Shown piece after piece: positions 17,999 to 26,807 of a stretch of 64,000 nucleotides of DNA (positions are counted from its first letter, which is position 1; every line of letters starts with the position of its first letter). The translations under genes were made by a program, and so were the position numbers. Where the stretch lies: NCBI GenBank assembly GCA_903867305.1, contig CAIPQU010000156.1, forward strand, positions 1 to 64,000, written 5' to 3'. Source of the DNA: an uncultured beta proteobacterium. Its GTDB lineage: Bacteria > Pseudomonadota > Gammaproteobacteria > Burkholderiales > Burkholderiaceae. Below the pieces are notes generated by a model. The model did not search any database, was not told the DNA's origin, and was given only the letters and a program-made list of their open reading frames with translations.

Positions 17999-18892
17999 CT
18001 ACGAAGATAAGGTTCGTAAGGATTCAGAAGCCACCACCAAGGCTTGGCGCATCGTTCTCTTTAACAAGGTTTTTGCTAAATTACGACGGTAAGGTGCACT
18101 CGCGTGGAGGTCACTCGCGGGGTCTGTCAGTTGTATTGCGGTTTCGCAAAGGTGATTGATCAGATCATCATTCAGATCTTGACCCATTACAGATTGAGCT
18201 AAATCATCAAAGCTGAAGGGGGTTCCTCCCATACCACCAACCCCAAACACCAAACGTGCAATTTTTTGTTGTTGATCGAGTTGTAGTTGGGTTGCGGCTG
18301 AGGCCATGGCAAAATCACCTTGACGAATTGATGTTTCTTCAAAAGCGTGGCCGATTCCAGACCCAGACCAAATAGGCCAGTCAATCTGCGTTAAACACTC
18401 ATGAGGCTCGATATTAGTCCACATGGGACCTAAAAATAGCTCTTTAGCAAGACAGCTGCGAGTTCCAGTATGGATACTTTGTAAGTGAATTTTTGCGCCT
18501 AAAAGGCTGGCAATTAAAGGGAGCTCAGCAGAAGGATCGGCATGGGCAAGACTACCGCCGACAGTTCCGCGATTACGGGTTTGTTGGTGACCAATCCAAG
18601 GTAGCGCAATACCGAATAAAGGAATCTGTTTGGCTAAAGGGTGTTGTTCTAAAGTGCATTGTTTGACGGTCGCCCCTGTGCGTAATAAACCATCAACCGA
18701 AGAGAGCTCTTGTAATTCTGCTAAGCGATGGATATCCACGAGATGGCCAGGCTTTGCCAAGCGCATTGCCATCATGGGAACTAGGCTTTGACCACCAGCT
18801 ATCAATTTGACATCATCGCCATACTCTTTGAGGAGTTGGAGTGCGTGATTTACATTTTCTGCGAGGTGATACTCAAATGGAGCAGCTTTCAT
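17999..18892 (-). CDS. FAD (medium) subunit of the cox-like hydroxylase (297 aa)
   Basis: CoxM-type flavoprotein. The FAD-binding loops are LIAGGQSLVPMMAMRLAKPG (about residues 31-50) and RNRGTVGGSLAHADPSAELP (about 102-121). The CO_deh_flav_C domain occupies the last 100 residues. It passes electrons from the iron-sulfur subunit onward. It is the first gene of the minus-strand operon and is divided from the divergent LysR gene by a 126-base region with a dyad. Confidence 0.92.
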   Translation of the reverse strand: MKAAPFEYHLAENVNHALQLLKEYGDDVKLIAGGQSLVPMMAMRLAKPGHLVDIHRLAELQELSSVDGLLRTGATVKQCTLEQHPLAKQIPLFGIALPWIGHQQTRNRGTVGGSLAHADPSAELPLIASLLGAKIHLQSIHTGTRSCLAKELFLGPMWTNIEPHECLTQIDWPIWSGSGIGHAFEETSIRQGDFAMASAATQLQLDQQQKIARLVFGVGGMGGTPFSFDDLAQSVMGQDLNDDLINHLCETAIQLTDPASDLHASAPYRRNLAKTLLKRTMRQALVVASESLRTLSS

Positions 18893-18961
18893 AAAGAGTT
18901 TTCCAAATCTTTCGTCTCAGTTCTTTTCATTATTCTTAAACAGATATATTATTACTGATTA

Positions 18962-18988
18962 ATTGATAAAAAAACTCACATTATCAAT
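18962..18988. promoter_or_regulatory. Candidate LysR operator between the cox-like operon and lysR
   Basis: A perfect 8-base dyad, ATTGATAA and TTATCAAT, is separated by 11 bases. It has the T-N11-A geometry typical of LysR-type binding sites and lies between the two divergent start codons, 31 bases from lysR and about 70 from the FAD subunit gene. Control of both directions by the LysR protein, perhaps with a pathway intermediate as inducer, is an inference. Confidence 0.5.
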
Positions 18989-19018
18989 AATATTTTTTAG
19001 AAGGTATTTAACGAATTT

Positions 19019-19942
19019 ATGAGAAAACTACCGCCCTTAAACGCTGTTCGCGCTTTCGAGGCAGCCGCTAGGCATGTGAGTTTTACTAAAGCTGCACATG
19101 AATTATTGGTAACGCATGGCGCCATTAGTAAGCAGGTCGCCATATTAGAGTCCTGGTTGGGGTTAGAGTTATTCAATCGAAGTAAGTCCCAAGTAGCTTT
19201 AACGCCGGCTGGAAAAGAGTTTTTATCCTCGATAACACCAGCGCTTGATCGCATTGCAGTAAGTGCTTCACAGCTTTTAGACAAGTCTGCGGCCAATGTT
19301 TTTCAGATTAGCGCGCCCCCAACGTTTACATTACGATGGTTAATTCCCCGAATATCTTTATTTCAGCGCAAGATGAGTCATTTAGAAATCAAGCTGACAA
19401 CCTCGATTGATACGGTGGATTTTCGTTCTGGGCAATATGATGTTGCCATCCGCGGAGCTTTACAAGCATTACCGAATCATGTTTCTGTTCCATTTATGAC
19501 GGAAACGATTGTTCCGGTATGTCATCCCGACCTGATTGAAAAAAATCCTGTGCATCAGGTTGGGGACCTGGCTAAACATACTTTAATCAGTTATGACACT
19601 GAGCCACTTGCCTGGAAAGATTGGTTGCAGGATGCTAAAGCATCTCATTTAAAGCCAGCCAATTTACTACAATTTGAGCAAATGTATTTTGCCCTTCAAG
19701 CCGCAGCGGAGGGTTTGGGTGTTGTATTGGTCCCTTTATTTTTAGTGGCTGATGAGGTGATTGCCGGTAAATTGATTTTACCTTTAGGGCTTTTGGCGGC
19801 TAGAACAAGACGTTATTATTTGAATGCACCATTAGTCATTCCAGCAAACCCTCTGATCGAAAAATTCACAGAGTGGCTTGCCCAAGAGGGCCGAGATACT
19901 GAGAAATCGATTAAAGACTTATGTGCCAATATGAATATCTAA
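19019..19942 (+). CDS. LysR-type regulator (GcvA-like, 307 aa)
   Basis: The N-terminal helix-turn-helix begins LPPLNAVRAFEAAARHVSFT and continues KAAHELLVTHGAISKQVAIL, the GcvA-type version of the LysR domain. The remaining 210 residues form the effector-binding domain, ending in a segment with NPLIEKFTEWLAQEG. The gene is divergent from the coxMSL-like operon and upstream of ubiD, so it probably controls both groups. The ligand is unknown. A weak hairpin (AATATCT/AGATATT) at its stop may mark its 3' end. Confidence 0.9.
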   Translation: MRKLPPLNAVRAFEAAARHVSFTKAAHELLVTHGAISKQVAILESWLGLELFNRSKSQVALTPAGKEFLSSITPALDRIAVSASQLLDKSAANVFQISAPPTFTLRWLIPRISLFQRKMSHLEIKLTTSIDTVDFRSGQYDVAIRGALQALPNHVSVPFMTETIVPVCHPDLIEKNPVHQVGDLAKHTLISYDTEPLAWKDWLQDAKASHLKPANLLQFEQMYFALQAAAEGLGVVLVPLFLVADEVIAGKLILPLGLLAARTRRYYLNAPLVIPANPLIEKFTEWLAQEGRDTEKSIKDLCANMNI

Positions 19943-20010
19943 GATATGAGATATTTTCCGATTTGTGGTGATATGATTTTTTGAATGAAAACTAAAGCGG
20001 TTTATAAATT

Positions 20011-21642
20011 ATGAGTCAAGTTCCAAAATATAGAGATCTTCATCAGCATATTGATGAGTTAAGAAAACAAGGTCTTCTCCAAGAAATCACACATCCCATT
20101 GATAAAGACTCTGAGATGCATCCTTTGGTCCGCTGGCAGTTTGTTGGAGGTATGGCAGAAGCTGAGCGTAAAGCATTTTTATTTACCAATATTGTCAATG
20201 CTCAAGGGAGAAAATACGATATTCCTGTTTTAGTCGGCGGACTTGCGGCGAATCGTGAGATTTATAGTGTTGGTATGGATTGTGCCGTTGAAGATATTCA
20301 AAAAAAATGGGAACAAGCGATCGCTCATCCGATTGCGCCGGTCTTTGTAGACAATCCAGTCTGTCAAGAAGTCATCTTGGAAGGCGCGGCTCTTCAGGGT
20401 GAAGGAAATGGTTTGGATAAATTATCCGTGCCGATTTCTACGCCGGGATTTGATAGTGCCCCAACACTTACTGCGACTAATGTGATTACGAAAGACGTTC
20501 AAACTGGCGGACAAAACATGGGTACCTATCGTTGTCAGTTAAAAGCGCCCGATCGTTTAGTGGTCAGGATGGCTACACGGGTCGGTGGTGCTGGTGGTTA
20601 TTTACATTATTTGGCTTGGAAAAATGCCGGTCATAAAACGATGCCTTGTGCCATCGTCTTGGGTTGTCCTCCCTATGTTGCTTTTATGGGACCGCAAAAG
20701 TTACCCATTGGCGTTGACGAGTTTGATGTTGCTGGTGGCTTAGCTGGGGAGCCTATCCAAATTGCCAAGGCGCATTCTGTAGACCTCAATGTACCAGCTC
20801 AAGCAGAAATCGTGATTGAGGGATTGATTGATTTGGAATGGTTGGAGCCAGAGGCACCTTTTGGCGAGTCTCATGGTCATGTGGCTTTAGAAGAGTTTAA
20901 TTTGCCGATGACAATTACGGCAATCACACATCGTCTAAAACCAGTGATACCGTCCTATATCAGTCAAGTAGCACCGAGCGAATCAAGTGTCATTAAACGT
21001 GTGGCTTACGAGCCATTATTTTTTAATTATTTAAAAAATACCTTAAGTATTAAAGGTGTTAAAAAAGTTTCTTTGCATGAACCATTGACGGGTCTGCTTC
21101 GCGTAACCATCATTACTGTCGAAAAAAATATTCCTACAACAGAAATTTGGCGAGCGCTTTATGGAGCGGCTTTTTTCAAAGGAGATTGTGGAAAAATCTG
21201 TATTGCTGTTAATGAAGATATTGACCCTGATAATGCAGATGCAATTTTATGGGCGATGGCATATCGTATGAATCCAGTGAAAGATGTGCAGACACTAGAA
21301 CACCGTGGTCAAGGACACGGCCCTAAGCGCGAAAATGATGGGGAAGAAGATTCGACCATGCTGATGGATGCCACCATGAAAAGCCCAATGCCTCCTTTGG
21401 CATTGCCGACAAAGGAGTATATGGAGCATGCCAAGGATCTTTGGGAACAGCTCGGTTTGCCCAAATTAAAGCCACAAGCACCTTGGTTTGGTTATTCTTT
21501 AGGGGACTGGTCACCCGTTTGGGATGCTGCGGCCAAACGTGCTGCTCAAGGAAATTATTTAGAAAATGGCAAAATCAGTAAAACGCAAATCAGGAATGAT
21601 GTCACAGCGGAAACAAAATTTAGACCTGACGAGTCTGCGTAA
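20011..21642 (+). CDS. UbiD-family prenylated-FMN decarboxylase (543 aa)
   Basis: A reversible (de)carboxylase of the UbiD fold. Visible landmarks are GGQNMGTYRCQLKAPDRLVV in the prFMN-binding half, the LGCPPYVAFMGPQ loop, and the acidic LEPEAPFGESHGH, which holds the conserved catalytic Glu of the Glu-Arg-Glu network. The family includes aromatic, furan and phenolic acid decarboxylases; UbiD itself acts on the ubiquinone precursor. Location beside catabolic oxidoreductases and Bug receptors favours a catabolic role here. The adjacent ubiX-like gene, 13 bases downstream, would make its cofactor. Confidence 0.88.
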   Translation: MSQVPKYRDLHQHIDELRKQGLLQEITHPIDKDSEMHPLVRWQFVGGMAEAERKAFLFTNIVNAQGRKYDIPVLVGGLAANREIYSVGMDCAVEDIQKKWEQAIAHPIAPVFVDNPVCQEVILEGAALQGEGNGLDKLSVPISTPGFDSAPTLTATNVITKDVQTGGQNMGTYRCQLKAPDRLVVRMATRVGGAGGYLHYLAWKNAGHKTMPCAIVLGCPPYVAFMGPQKLPIGVDEFDVAGGLAGEPIQIAKAHSVDLNVPAQAEIVIEGLIDLEWLEPEAPFGESHGHVALEEFNLPMTITAITHRLKPVIPSYISQVAPSESSVIKRVAYEPLFFNYLKNTLSIKGVKKVSLHEPLTGLLRVTIITVEKNIPTTEIWRALYGAAFFKGDCGKICIAVNEDIDPDNADAILWAMAYRMNPVKDVQTLEHRGQGHGPKRENDGEEDSTMLMDATMKSPMPPLALPTKEYMEHAKDLWEQLGLPKLKPQAPWFGYSLGDWSPVWDAAAKRAAQGNYLENGKISKTQIRNDVTAETKFRPDESA

Positions 21643-21655
21643 CTAGAGAGACATT

Positions 21656-22231
21656 ATGACAAGTCCCAAAAGATTAATTGTTGGAATCAGTGGTGCCTCT
21701 GGAATTGTTTATGGGGTAAGGATCTTACAAATTTTATCTGACACAGATATCGAGACGCATCTAGTGATGTCTGAGTCAGCACGACTCACTTTATCCTCAG
21801 AGATGGATTTGACCGTGAAAGATGTTGAGGCACTAGCTACAGAAGTCCATCACATTAAAAATATTGGTGCCACGATTTCATCAGGCTCTTTTAAAACGAT
21901 GGGTATGGTGGTTGCTCCGTGTTCCATTCGCTCTTTATCTGAAATTGCTTGGGGTGGAACGACGAGTTTGCTATCAAGAGCTGCTGACGTTGTATTAAAA
22001 GAGCGTCGTCGTTTAGTGCTCATGGTTCGTGAAACGCCTTTACATGCCGGTCATTTAAAAACAATGTCACAAGCTTGCGAAAATGGAGCAATTATCATGC
22101 CTCCCGTACCCGCTTTTTATGCAAAGCCAAATACTCTTGATGAGATGGTGAATCATACGGTAGGTCGTTGTTTGGATTTGTTTGATATTGAGACGAACTT
22201 GACGAAACGCTGGGAAGGGATTGGAAAATAA
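21656..22231 (+). CDS. UbiX-family flavin prenyltransferase (191 aa)
   Basis: The N-terminal FMN-binding Rossmann start reads RLIVGISGASGIVYGVRILQ. Then come the conserved GSFKTMGMVVAPCSIRSLSE and LKERRRLVLMVRETPLHAGH, the prenyl-phosphate pocket of UbiX/Pad1. Length is normal. It makes prenylated FMN for the UbiD-like enzyme upstream. The pairing in one operon supports a dedicated catabolic decarboxylase. Confidence 0.92.
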   Translation: MTSPKRLIVGISGASGIVYGVRILQILSDTDIETHLVMSESARLTLSSEMDLTVKDVEALATEVHHIKNIGATISSGSFKTMGMVVAPCSIRSLSEIAWGGTTSLLSRAADVVLKERRRLVLMVRETPLHAGHLKTMSQACENGAIIMPPVPAFYAKPNTLDEMVNHTVGRCLDLFDIETNLTKRWEGIGK

Positions 22232-22232
22232 A

Positions 22233-23225
22233 ATGATTTTTATGCCCCGGAAAAACTTGAAGTGCCTTGAAATATTGTTCAGCTTTGTTGGCCTATTTGT
22301 GATGTCGCAACTTGTCCATGCGGCAGATATTTATCCCAGTAAACCGATTCGCCTCATCCTCGGTTATGCCCCTGGTGGCGTTGCTGATATTACAGCGCGT
22401 ATGATTGCGCAAAAAATGTCTGACTCCATGGGGCAGCAAGTTGTTGTAGATAATCGCCCAAGCGCTGGGGGTATTGTTGCTGCTCAAGCCGTGGCTGCTT
22501 CTGATCCCGATGGTTACACGATCTTGCATTTGAATTATGGCAATGCTGTGAGTGAGGCTATCTTTAAAAAGCTTCCCTATGATATTCAAAAAGACTTTGA
22601 ACCGGTCTCGATCATGGGTGCTTTTGATGTTGTTATGTTGGTTGATAAGAGCTCCGATATACAGAGTGTTTCAGACTTTATTGCCAAGGCGAAGGCTAAT
22701 CCAGAAAAATATAATTTGGGTTCAGTTAGCATCGGTAGTGGACAGCATATGGCTGCAAGTTTATTTAAAAATTTAGCTGGATTGCAGGTCGAAATCGTAC
22801 CGTATAAAGCAACCTCAAATTTATTTATGTCCTTAAAATCTAAGGATATCTCAGTGGCTTTTGAAATTATTTCACCGGCCATGCAAGCGCTAAAAAATGG
22901 CGATATGCGAGCTTTAGCGGTTTCTAGCACAAAGCGCTATGAGGGCTTCCCTCAGGTCCCCACTTTGGCGGAGAGTGGTGTTAAGGGCTATGATGTGGTT
23001 GCATGGAATGGTATGGCGGTACCTGCAAAAACTCCACGAGCAATTATTGATCGTATCAATAAAGAGGTCAATTTAGCGCTTAAAGATCCAGAGATTCGAG
23101 CAAAATTTCAGAGTGTTGGGATTGATCCTAAAGGTGGTTCACCAGAGGAGTTCAAAGCTCTTTTGTCCAATGAAGTTGCGAAGTGGAAAAAGCTCGTAGT
23201 ACAACTGAACATGGAAAAGCTATAG
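22233..23225 (+). CDS. Bug-family periplasmic substrate-binding protein
   Basis: About 330 residues from the ATG at 22233, two bases past the ubiX stop; a TTG at 22221 overlaps it. The signal peptide ends near VMSQLVHAADIYPSKPIRLI. Hallmarks are LGYAPGGVADITARMIAQKM, DNRPSAGGIVAAQAVAASDP and PTLAESGVKGYDVVAWNGMA. It is cotranscribed with the UbiD/UbiX pair, so its ligand is plausibly the acid that UbiD decarboxylates. Confidence 0.9.
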   Translation: MIFMPRKNLKCLEILFSFVGLFVMSQLVHAADIYPSKPIRLILGYAPGGVADITARMIAQKMSDSMGQQVVVDNRPSAGGIVAAQAVAASDPDGYTILHLNYGNAVSEAIFKKLPYDIQKDFEPVSIMGAFDVVMLVDKSSDIQSVSDFIAKAKANPEKYNLGSVSIGSGQHMAASLFKNLAGLQVEIVPYKATSNLFMSLKSKDISVAFEIISPAMQALKNGDMRALAVSSTKRYEGFPQVPTLAESGVKGYDVVAWNGMAVPAKTPRAIIDRINKEVNLALKDPEIRAKFQSVGIDPKGGSPEEFKALLSNEVAKWKKLVVQLNMEKL

Positions 23226-23241
23226 TGAATCTAGGATACCT

Positions 23242-23532
23242 ATGAACCAAGCCACTTTATTTGTTTACTATAAATTATTACCCACTGATCATCATAGATA
23301 TCAACTGAGCATTGCTCGTTTACAGCAAGAAATCAGTAAGATCGATTCAGTTTTAGAGCTTGATGTCCTACAACGCCCTGAGCTAGGATCCGATGGTCAG
23401 GAGACTTGGATGGAGGTCTATCGCCATCCTGAGGGCGTATCAGCCCAAATGACTGAAAAAATTCATGAACTCGCCATTGCTAGTGGCCTTCCTCAGCAAA
23501 GAAAATCAGAACTCTTCATTCCGCTACGTTAG
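23242..23532 (+). CDS. DUF4936-type small protein (96 aa)
   Basis: Starts LFVYYKLLPTDHHRYQLSIA and contains ETWMEVYRHPEG, the pattern of a small conserved protein of Burkholderiales that resembles an EthD-like or stress-response dimeric barrel. Function is unknown. It lies 16 bases after the Bug gene, probably in the same transcript. Confidence 0.65.
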   Translation: MNQATLFVYYKLLPTDHHRYQLSIARLQQEISKIDSVLELDVLQRPELGSDGQETWMEVYRHPEGVSAQMTEKIHELAIASGLPQQRKSELFIPLR

Positions 23533-23568
23533 TATGTTGGATGATGAGAATTTACATTGGAGACCCTT

Positions 23569-24534
23569 ATGCATATAGTTGTTTTAGACGATTTTGAAAA
23601 TTCGTTATCGATTTTAAAATCAAATTCTTTGATTACTTCAAAGGCTACTTTAGAGATCCATCAAGACCGATTAGTTGGAGAGGCTTTACTTTGTGCTTTA
23701 AAACCTGCCGATATTATTGTGATGAGTCGTGATCGCACACCTTTACGTAAAGCACTGATTGATCAATTAACTCAACTGAAATATGTGGTATTCACGGGTA
23801 GTCGTAATTTATTGGTGGATTACGATGTTTTAGCACAGCGTCAGATTCCGATTAGCTTTACCGAGTTTGGACCATCTAAAGAAACGACTGTCGAGTTAAC
23901 TTGGGCATTGATTTTGTCAGCTTACAAACGCATTCAAGAACAAAGCCAACTCATTGAACAGGGTTTGTGGCGCAATCAACATTCCGTATTACCAGCTTTG
24001 ATTGGCGAACGCTTAGGGGTTCTTGGTTTAGGAAATATTGGGGCTAAAGTTGCCAAGGTAGGCCTTGCTTTTGGAATGGATGTTGTTACCTGGAGTCCCC
24101 ACATGACTCCAGAGCGAGCGGCCGAGCATGGTGTCAAATCAGTGAGTCAAGAGGAATTGTTAAGTACCTCAAAAATTGTCACTTTACATCTAGTTCCAGG
24201 ACAAACCACGCGGGGTATTATGAATGCACAAACTTTATCGCTGATGCGTCCTGATGCTTTGTTAGTCAATACTTCAAGATCTACCTTGGTTCAAACAGCC
24301 GATCTAGTAGCCGCATTAAAGCTTGGACGACCAGGGATGGCGGCGCTTGATGTCTATGACGATGAACCTTTACCAAAAGATGATCCGTTTAGACAACTTA
24401 GTAATATCCTTATGACGCCGCACTTGGGTTTCGTCTCCCAGCCTGTATATAAAAAGCTCACTCAAGGGGTAGTGAACGCTTTAGAAGCGTGGTTTAAAAA
24501 TGAACCGCTCGTGAATTTGGTAAAAAATACGTGA
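23569..24534 (+). CDS. D-2-hydroxyacid dehydrogenase family protein
   Basis: About 321 residues from the ATG at 23569, behind a TTGGAGACC ribosome binding site. The NAD-binding fold is LGVLGLGNIGAKVAKVGLAF (about 148-167). The three catalytic residues are visible: Arg in NTSRSTLV, Glu in YDDEPLPKDDP and His in LMTPHLGFVS. Family members reduce 2-keto acids or oxidise 2-hydroxy acids. The exact substrate is unknown. Position after the UbiD/UbiX/Bug group suggests a role in the same pathway. Confidence 0.87.
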   Translation: MHIVVLDDFENSLSILKSNSLITSKATLEIHQDRLVGEALLCALKPADIIVMSRDRTPLRKALIDQLTQLKYVVFTGSRNLLVDYDVLAQRQIPISFTEFGPSKETTVELTWALILSAYKRIQEQSQLIEQGLWRNQHSVLPALIGERLGVLGLGNIGAKVAKVGLAFGMDVVTWSPHMTPERAAEHGVKSVSQEELLSTSKIVTLHLVPGQTTRGIMNAQTLSLMRPDALLVNTSRSTLVQTADLVAALKLGRPGMAALDVYDDEPLPKDDPFRQLSNILMTPHLGFVSQPVYKKLTQGVVNALEAWFKNEPLVNLVKNT

Positions 24535-24585
24535 TAAACGTGCATAATATGTAATCTTTAAATGAATGACAAAAGGAACAACAAC

Positions 24586-25224
24586 ATGACAATACGATTA
24601 GGTGATCAAGCCCCCGATTTTGAACAAGACTCTTCCATTGGTAAGATTAAATTTCATGAATGGGCAGGAAACTCATGGGTGATTTTATTTTCACACCCAG
24701 CAGATTTCACACCTGTTTGCACAACAGAGTTAGGTTTAACTGCAAAATTAAAGCCCGAGTTTGATAAGCGCAATGTCAAAGCGATTGCTTTATCGGTAGA
24801 TCCAGCTGACAAACACAATACTTGGATTAAGGATATTGAAGAAACTCAGCATACCGTGGTTGGTTTTCCAATCATTGCTGATGAAGACAAGACAGTATCC
24901 AATTTATACGACATGATTCATCCAAATCAATCTGCAACAGCGACGGTTCGCTCTTTGTTTGTGATTGACCCAAAGAAGATTGTTCGTTTAATGATTACGT
25001 ATCCAATGAGTACTGGCCGGAATTTTGACGAAGTCTTACGTGTGGTTGATGCTTTACAGTTAACTGATGCTTATACTGTTGCCACTCCTGGGAATTGGAA
25101 AGATGGCGATGATGTGATTATTCCGATGACTGTTCAGGATCCTGAAGTGATTAAGGCCAAGTATCCCAAAGGCGTTACTTCACCAAGACCTTATTTACGT
25201 ATTACGCCACAACCAAATAAGTAA
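24586..25224 (+). CDS. 1-Cys peroxiredoxin (Prx6 type)
   Basis: About 212 residues from the ATG at 24586, after an AAAGGAAC ribosome binding site; the frame is open from 24562. The peroxidatic Cys is in ADFTPVCTTELG with the conserved Pro/Thr. The long C-terminal extension includes MSTGRNFDEVLRVVDALQLT and TPGNWKDGDDVIIPM, typical of Prx6/AhpE-like 1-Cys enzymes. It removes peroxides, which the flavin and molybdenum oxidases nearby may generate. A strong terminator follows. Confidence 0.92.
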   Translation: MTIRLGDQAPDFEQDSSIGKIKFHEWAGNSWVILFSHPADFTPVCTTELGLTAKLKPEFDKRNVKAIALSVDPADKHNTWIKDIEETQHTVVGFPIIADEDKTVSNLYDMIHPNQSATATVRSLFVIDPKKIVRLMITYPMSTGRNFDEVLRVVDALQLTDAYTVATPGNWKDGDDVIIPMTVQDPEVIKAKYPKGVTSPRPYLRITPQPNK

Positions 25225-25244
25225 TGATTCTGAGTGTCACCATC

Positions 25245-25271
25245 AAGCCCACGTTTATCGTGGGCTTTTTT
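25245..25271 (+). terminator. Rho-independent terminator after the peroxiredoxin gene
   Basis: A perfect 9-base stem, AAGCCCACG and CGTGGGCTT, with a TTTAT loop is followed by a run of T. It separates the UbiD-to-peroxiredoxin transcript from modA. Confidence 0.9.
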
Positions 25272-25301
25272 CTTTATAATCAAGTGTTAGTAAGATAAAT
25301 A

Positions 25302-26108
25302 ATGATAAAGATGACACTACCTTTGTTTTGGAGTTATTTGCGCCAATGGGTTTGCATAGCGAGTGTTTTGAGCGGTTTTTACTTGTTCTCATTCTTCCCA
25401 GCATTAGCCCAGCCCATACCGCCAAGAGTTGCTGCTGCAGCGAATTTGAATGGTGTTTTGGAGGAGATGATTGTTCGTTTTAAAGAGCAAAAAAATCAAT
25501 CTATCGAAATTGTCTATGGCGCTTCTGGTAATTTTTATCAACAGATTGTTCAGGGTGCTCAGTTTGATTTATTTTTATCGGCGAACGAAGAGTTTGCTGA
25601 TCGTTTGACAAGGCAGGGGCTCACGATGGAGCCTGGAGTTGTTTATGCAAGAGGACGTGTAGTGTTGTGGATTTCGCCAAGAAGCAAAGTAAGTTTTGAT
25701 CCAAGCTTTTCAGATCTGAAACGTGCATTACAGGACGGTCGAATTGATAAATTTGCGATTCCTAATCCCACTTTAGCACCCTATGGATTAGCCGCAACGC
25801 AAAGTTTAAAAATTTATGGCTTAACGGAATTGGTGCAACCTCGTTTAGTGATGGGCGGTGATGTTGGACAAACGATGTTGTTTTTAAAAACGCAAGCAGC
25901 ACAAGCAGGAATCGTCCCACTCTCGATGGTCATTCAGCCTGCGAATAAGATGGGGAGCACTTACGAAATTATTCCTGAAAAATTACATACCCCCATCTTG
26001 CAAAAAATGGTACTGATGAAAAATGTATCTTTAAGTGCGAAGGCGTTTTATCAATTCTTACAAACAGATGATGCTCGAAAAATTTGGCGAAAGTATGGTT
26101 ATGAATAA
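25302..26108 (+). CDS. modA: Molybdate ABC transporter receptor ModA
   Basis: 268 residues with a signal peptide ending near FFPALAQPIP. Hallmarks are VAAAANLNGVLEEMIVRFKE, YGASGNFYQQIVQGAQFDLF and LSANEEFADRLTRQGL, followed by FAIPNPTLAPYGLAATQSL. These give the oxyanion pocket of ModA/WtpA-like proteins. It captures molybdate in the periplasm for the molybdenum enzymes encoded upstream. An internal start at 25311 is possible. Confidence 0.93.
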   Translation: MIKMTLPLFWSYLRQWVCIASVLSGFYLFSFFPALAQPIPPRVAAAANLNGVLEEMIVRFKEQKNQSIEIVYGASGNFYQQIVQGAQFDLFLSANEEFADRLTRQGLTMEPGVVYARGRVVLWISPRSKVSFDPSFSDLKRALQDGRIDKFAIPNPTLAPYGLAATQSLKIYGLTELVQPRLVMGGDVGQTMLFLKTQAAQAGIVPLSMVIQPANKMGSTYEIIPEKLHTPILQKMVLMKNVSLSAKAFYQFLQTDDARKIWRKYGYE

Positions 26109-26128
26109 TTTTCAAGGTCAGTATTAAG

Positions 26129-26806
26129 ATGGATTGGCAAGCTTTCATCTTATCGCTGGAGTTAGCTGCATTGACAGCGCTATTTTTAATACCCATGGGT
26201 ATTTTGATGGCATATTGGCTCCAGTATCAGTCGAATATGACGAATCAATTTTTTCAAGCTGTATTTACTTTACCTTTGGTATTGCCGCCGACTGTGTTGG
26301 GCTACTACCTATTGGTCGGCCTTGGAAGGGGCAGTTGGTTAGGGAACTATTTTTATGAAATGACACAGATTTCTTTGGTATTTTCTTTTGCTGGCATATT
26401 TGTGGCTAGTTTGTTATTTAATATTCCTTTTGCGTGGTTACCCATATTGCGTGCTTTTGAAAGTATTCCACAGGATTTAAAAGACGCTTCGCAAACTTGT
26501 GGCTTAAATTCTTGGCAGGGGTTATGGAAAATTGAATTACCACTCGCATGGAAAGGTATTTTGACGGCGTTCATTATGACGTTCACACACACCTTAGGTG
26601 AATTTGGAGTGGTTCTTATGGTGGGCGGAAATATTCCCCAGCAGACGCGTACCATTTCGATAGCGATATATGATCAAATGCAGACTTTGCATATGGATGA
26701 AGCGGGTTCAATGGCACTGATTCTTTTACTAGTATCTTTCTTAACCTTATTGTTGACACAGTTCTTTTTACATCGTCCTAACCATCTTTTGCGGCAAGTG
26801 ACCTAA
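26129..26806 (+). CDS. modB: Molybdate ABC transporter permease ModB
   Basis: 225 residues with about five membrane helices. The ModB loop reads FQAVFTLPLVLPPTVLGYYL, and the EAA-like ATPase contact is DLKDASQTCGLNSWQGLWKI. It is 20 bases after modA and one base before the modC fusion gene. Confidence 0.93.
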   Translation: MDWQAFILSLELAALTALFLIPMGILMAYWLQYQSNMTNQFFQAVFTLPLVLPPTVLGYYLLVGLGRGSWLGNYFYEMTQISLVFSFAGIFVASLLFNIPFAWLPILRAFESIPQDLKDASQTCGLNSWQGLWKIELPLAWKGILTAFIMTFTHTLGEFGVVLMVGGNIPQQTRTISIAIYDQMQTLHMDEAGSMALILLLVSFLTLLLTQFFLHRPNHLLRQVT

Positions 26807-26807
26807 G

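Noticed and set aside
19937-19962. Hairpin AATATCT/AGATATT at the lysR stop as a terminator
   Set aside because: The stem is only 7 AT-rich bases and the following TTCC is not a U tract; too weak to list as a terminator.
19981-20013. TTGAAT-N16-TATAAA just before ubiD as a promoter for a leaderless transcript
   Set aside because: The expected start point would fall inside the ubiD start codon region, so the match does not fit the gene start.
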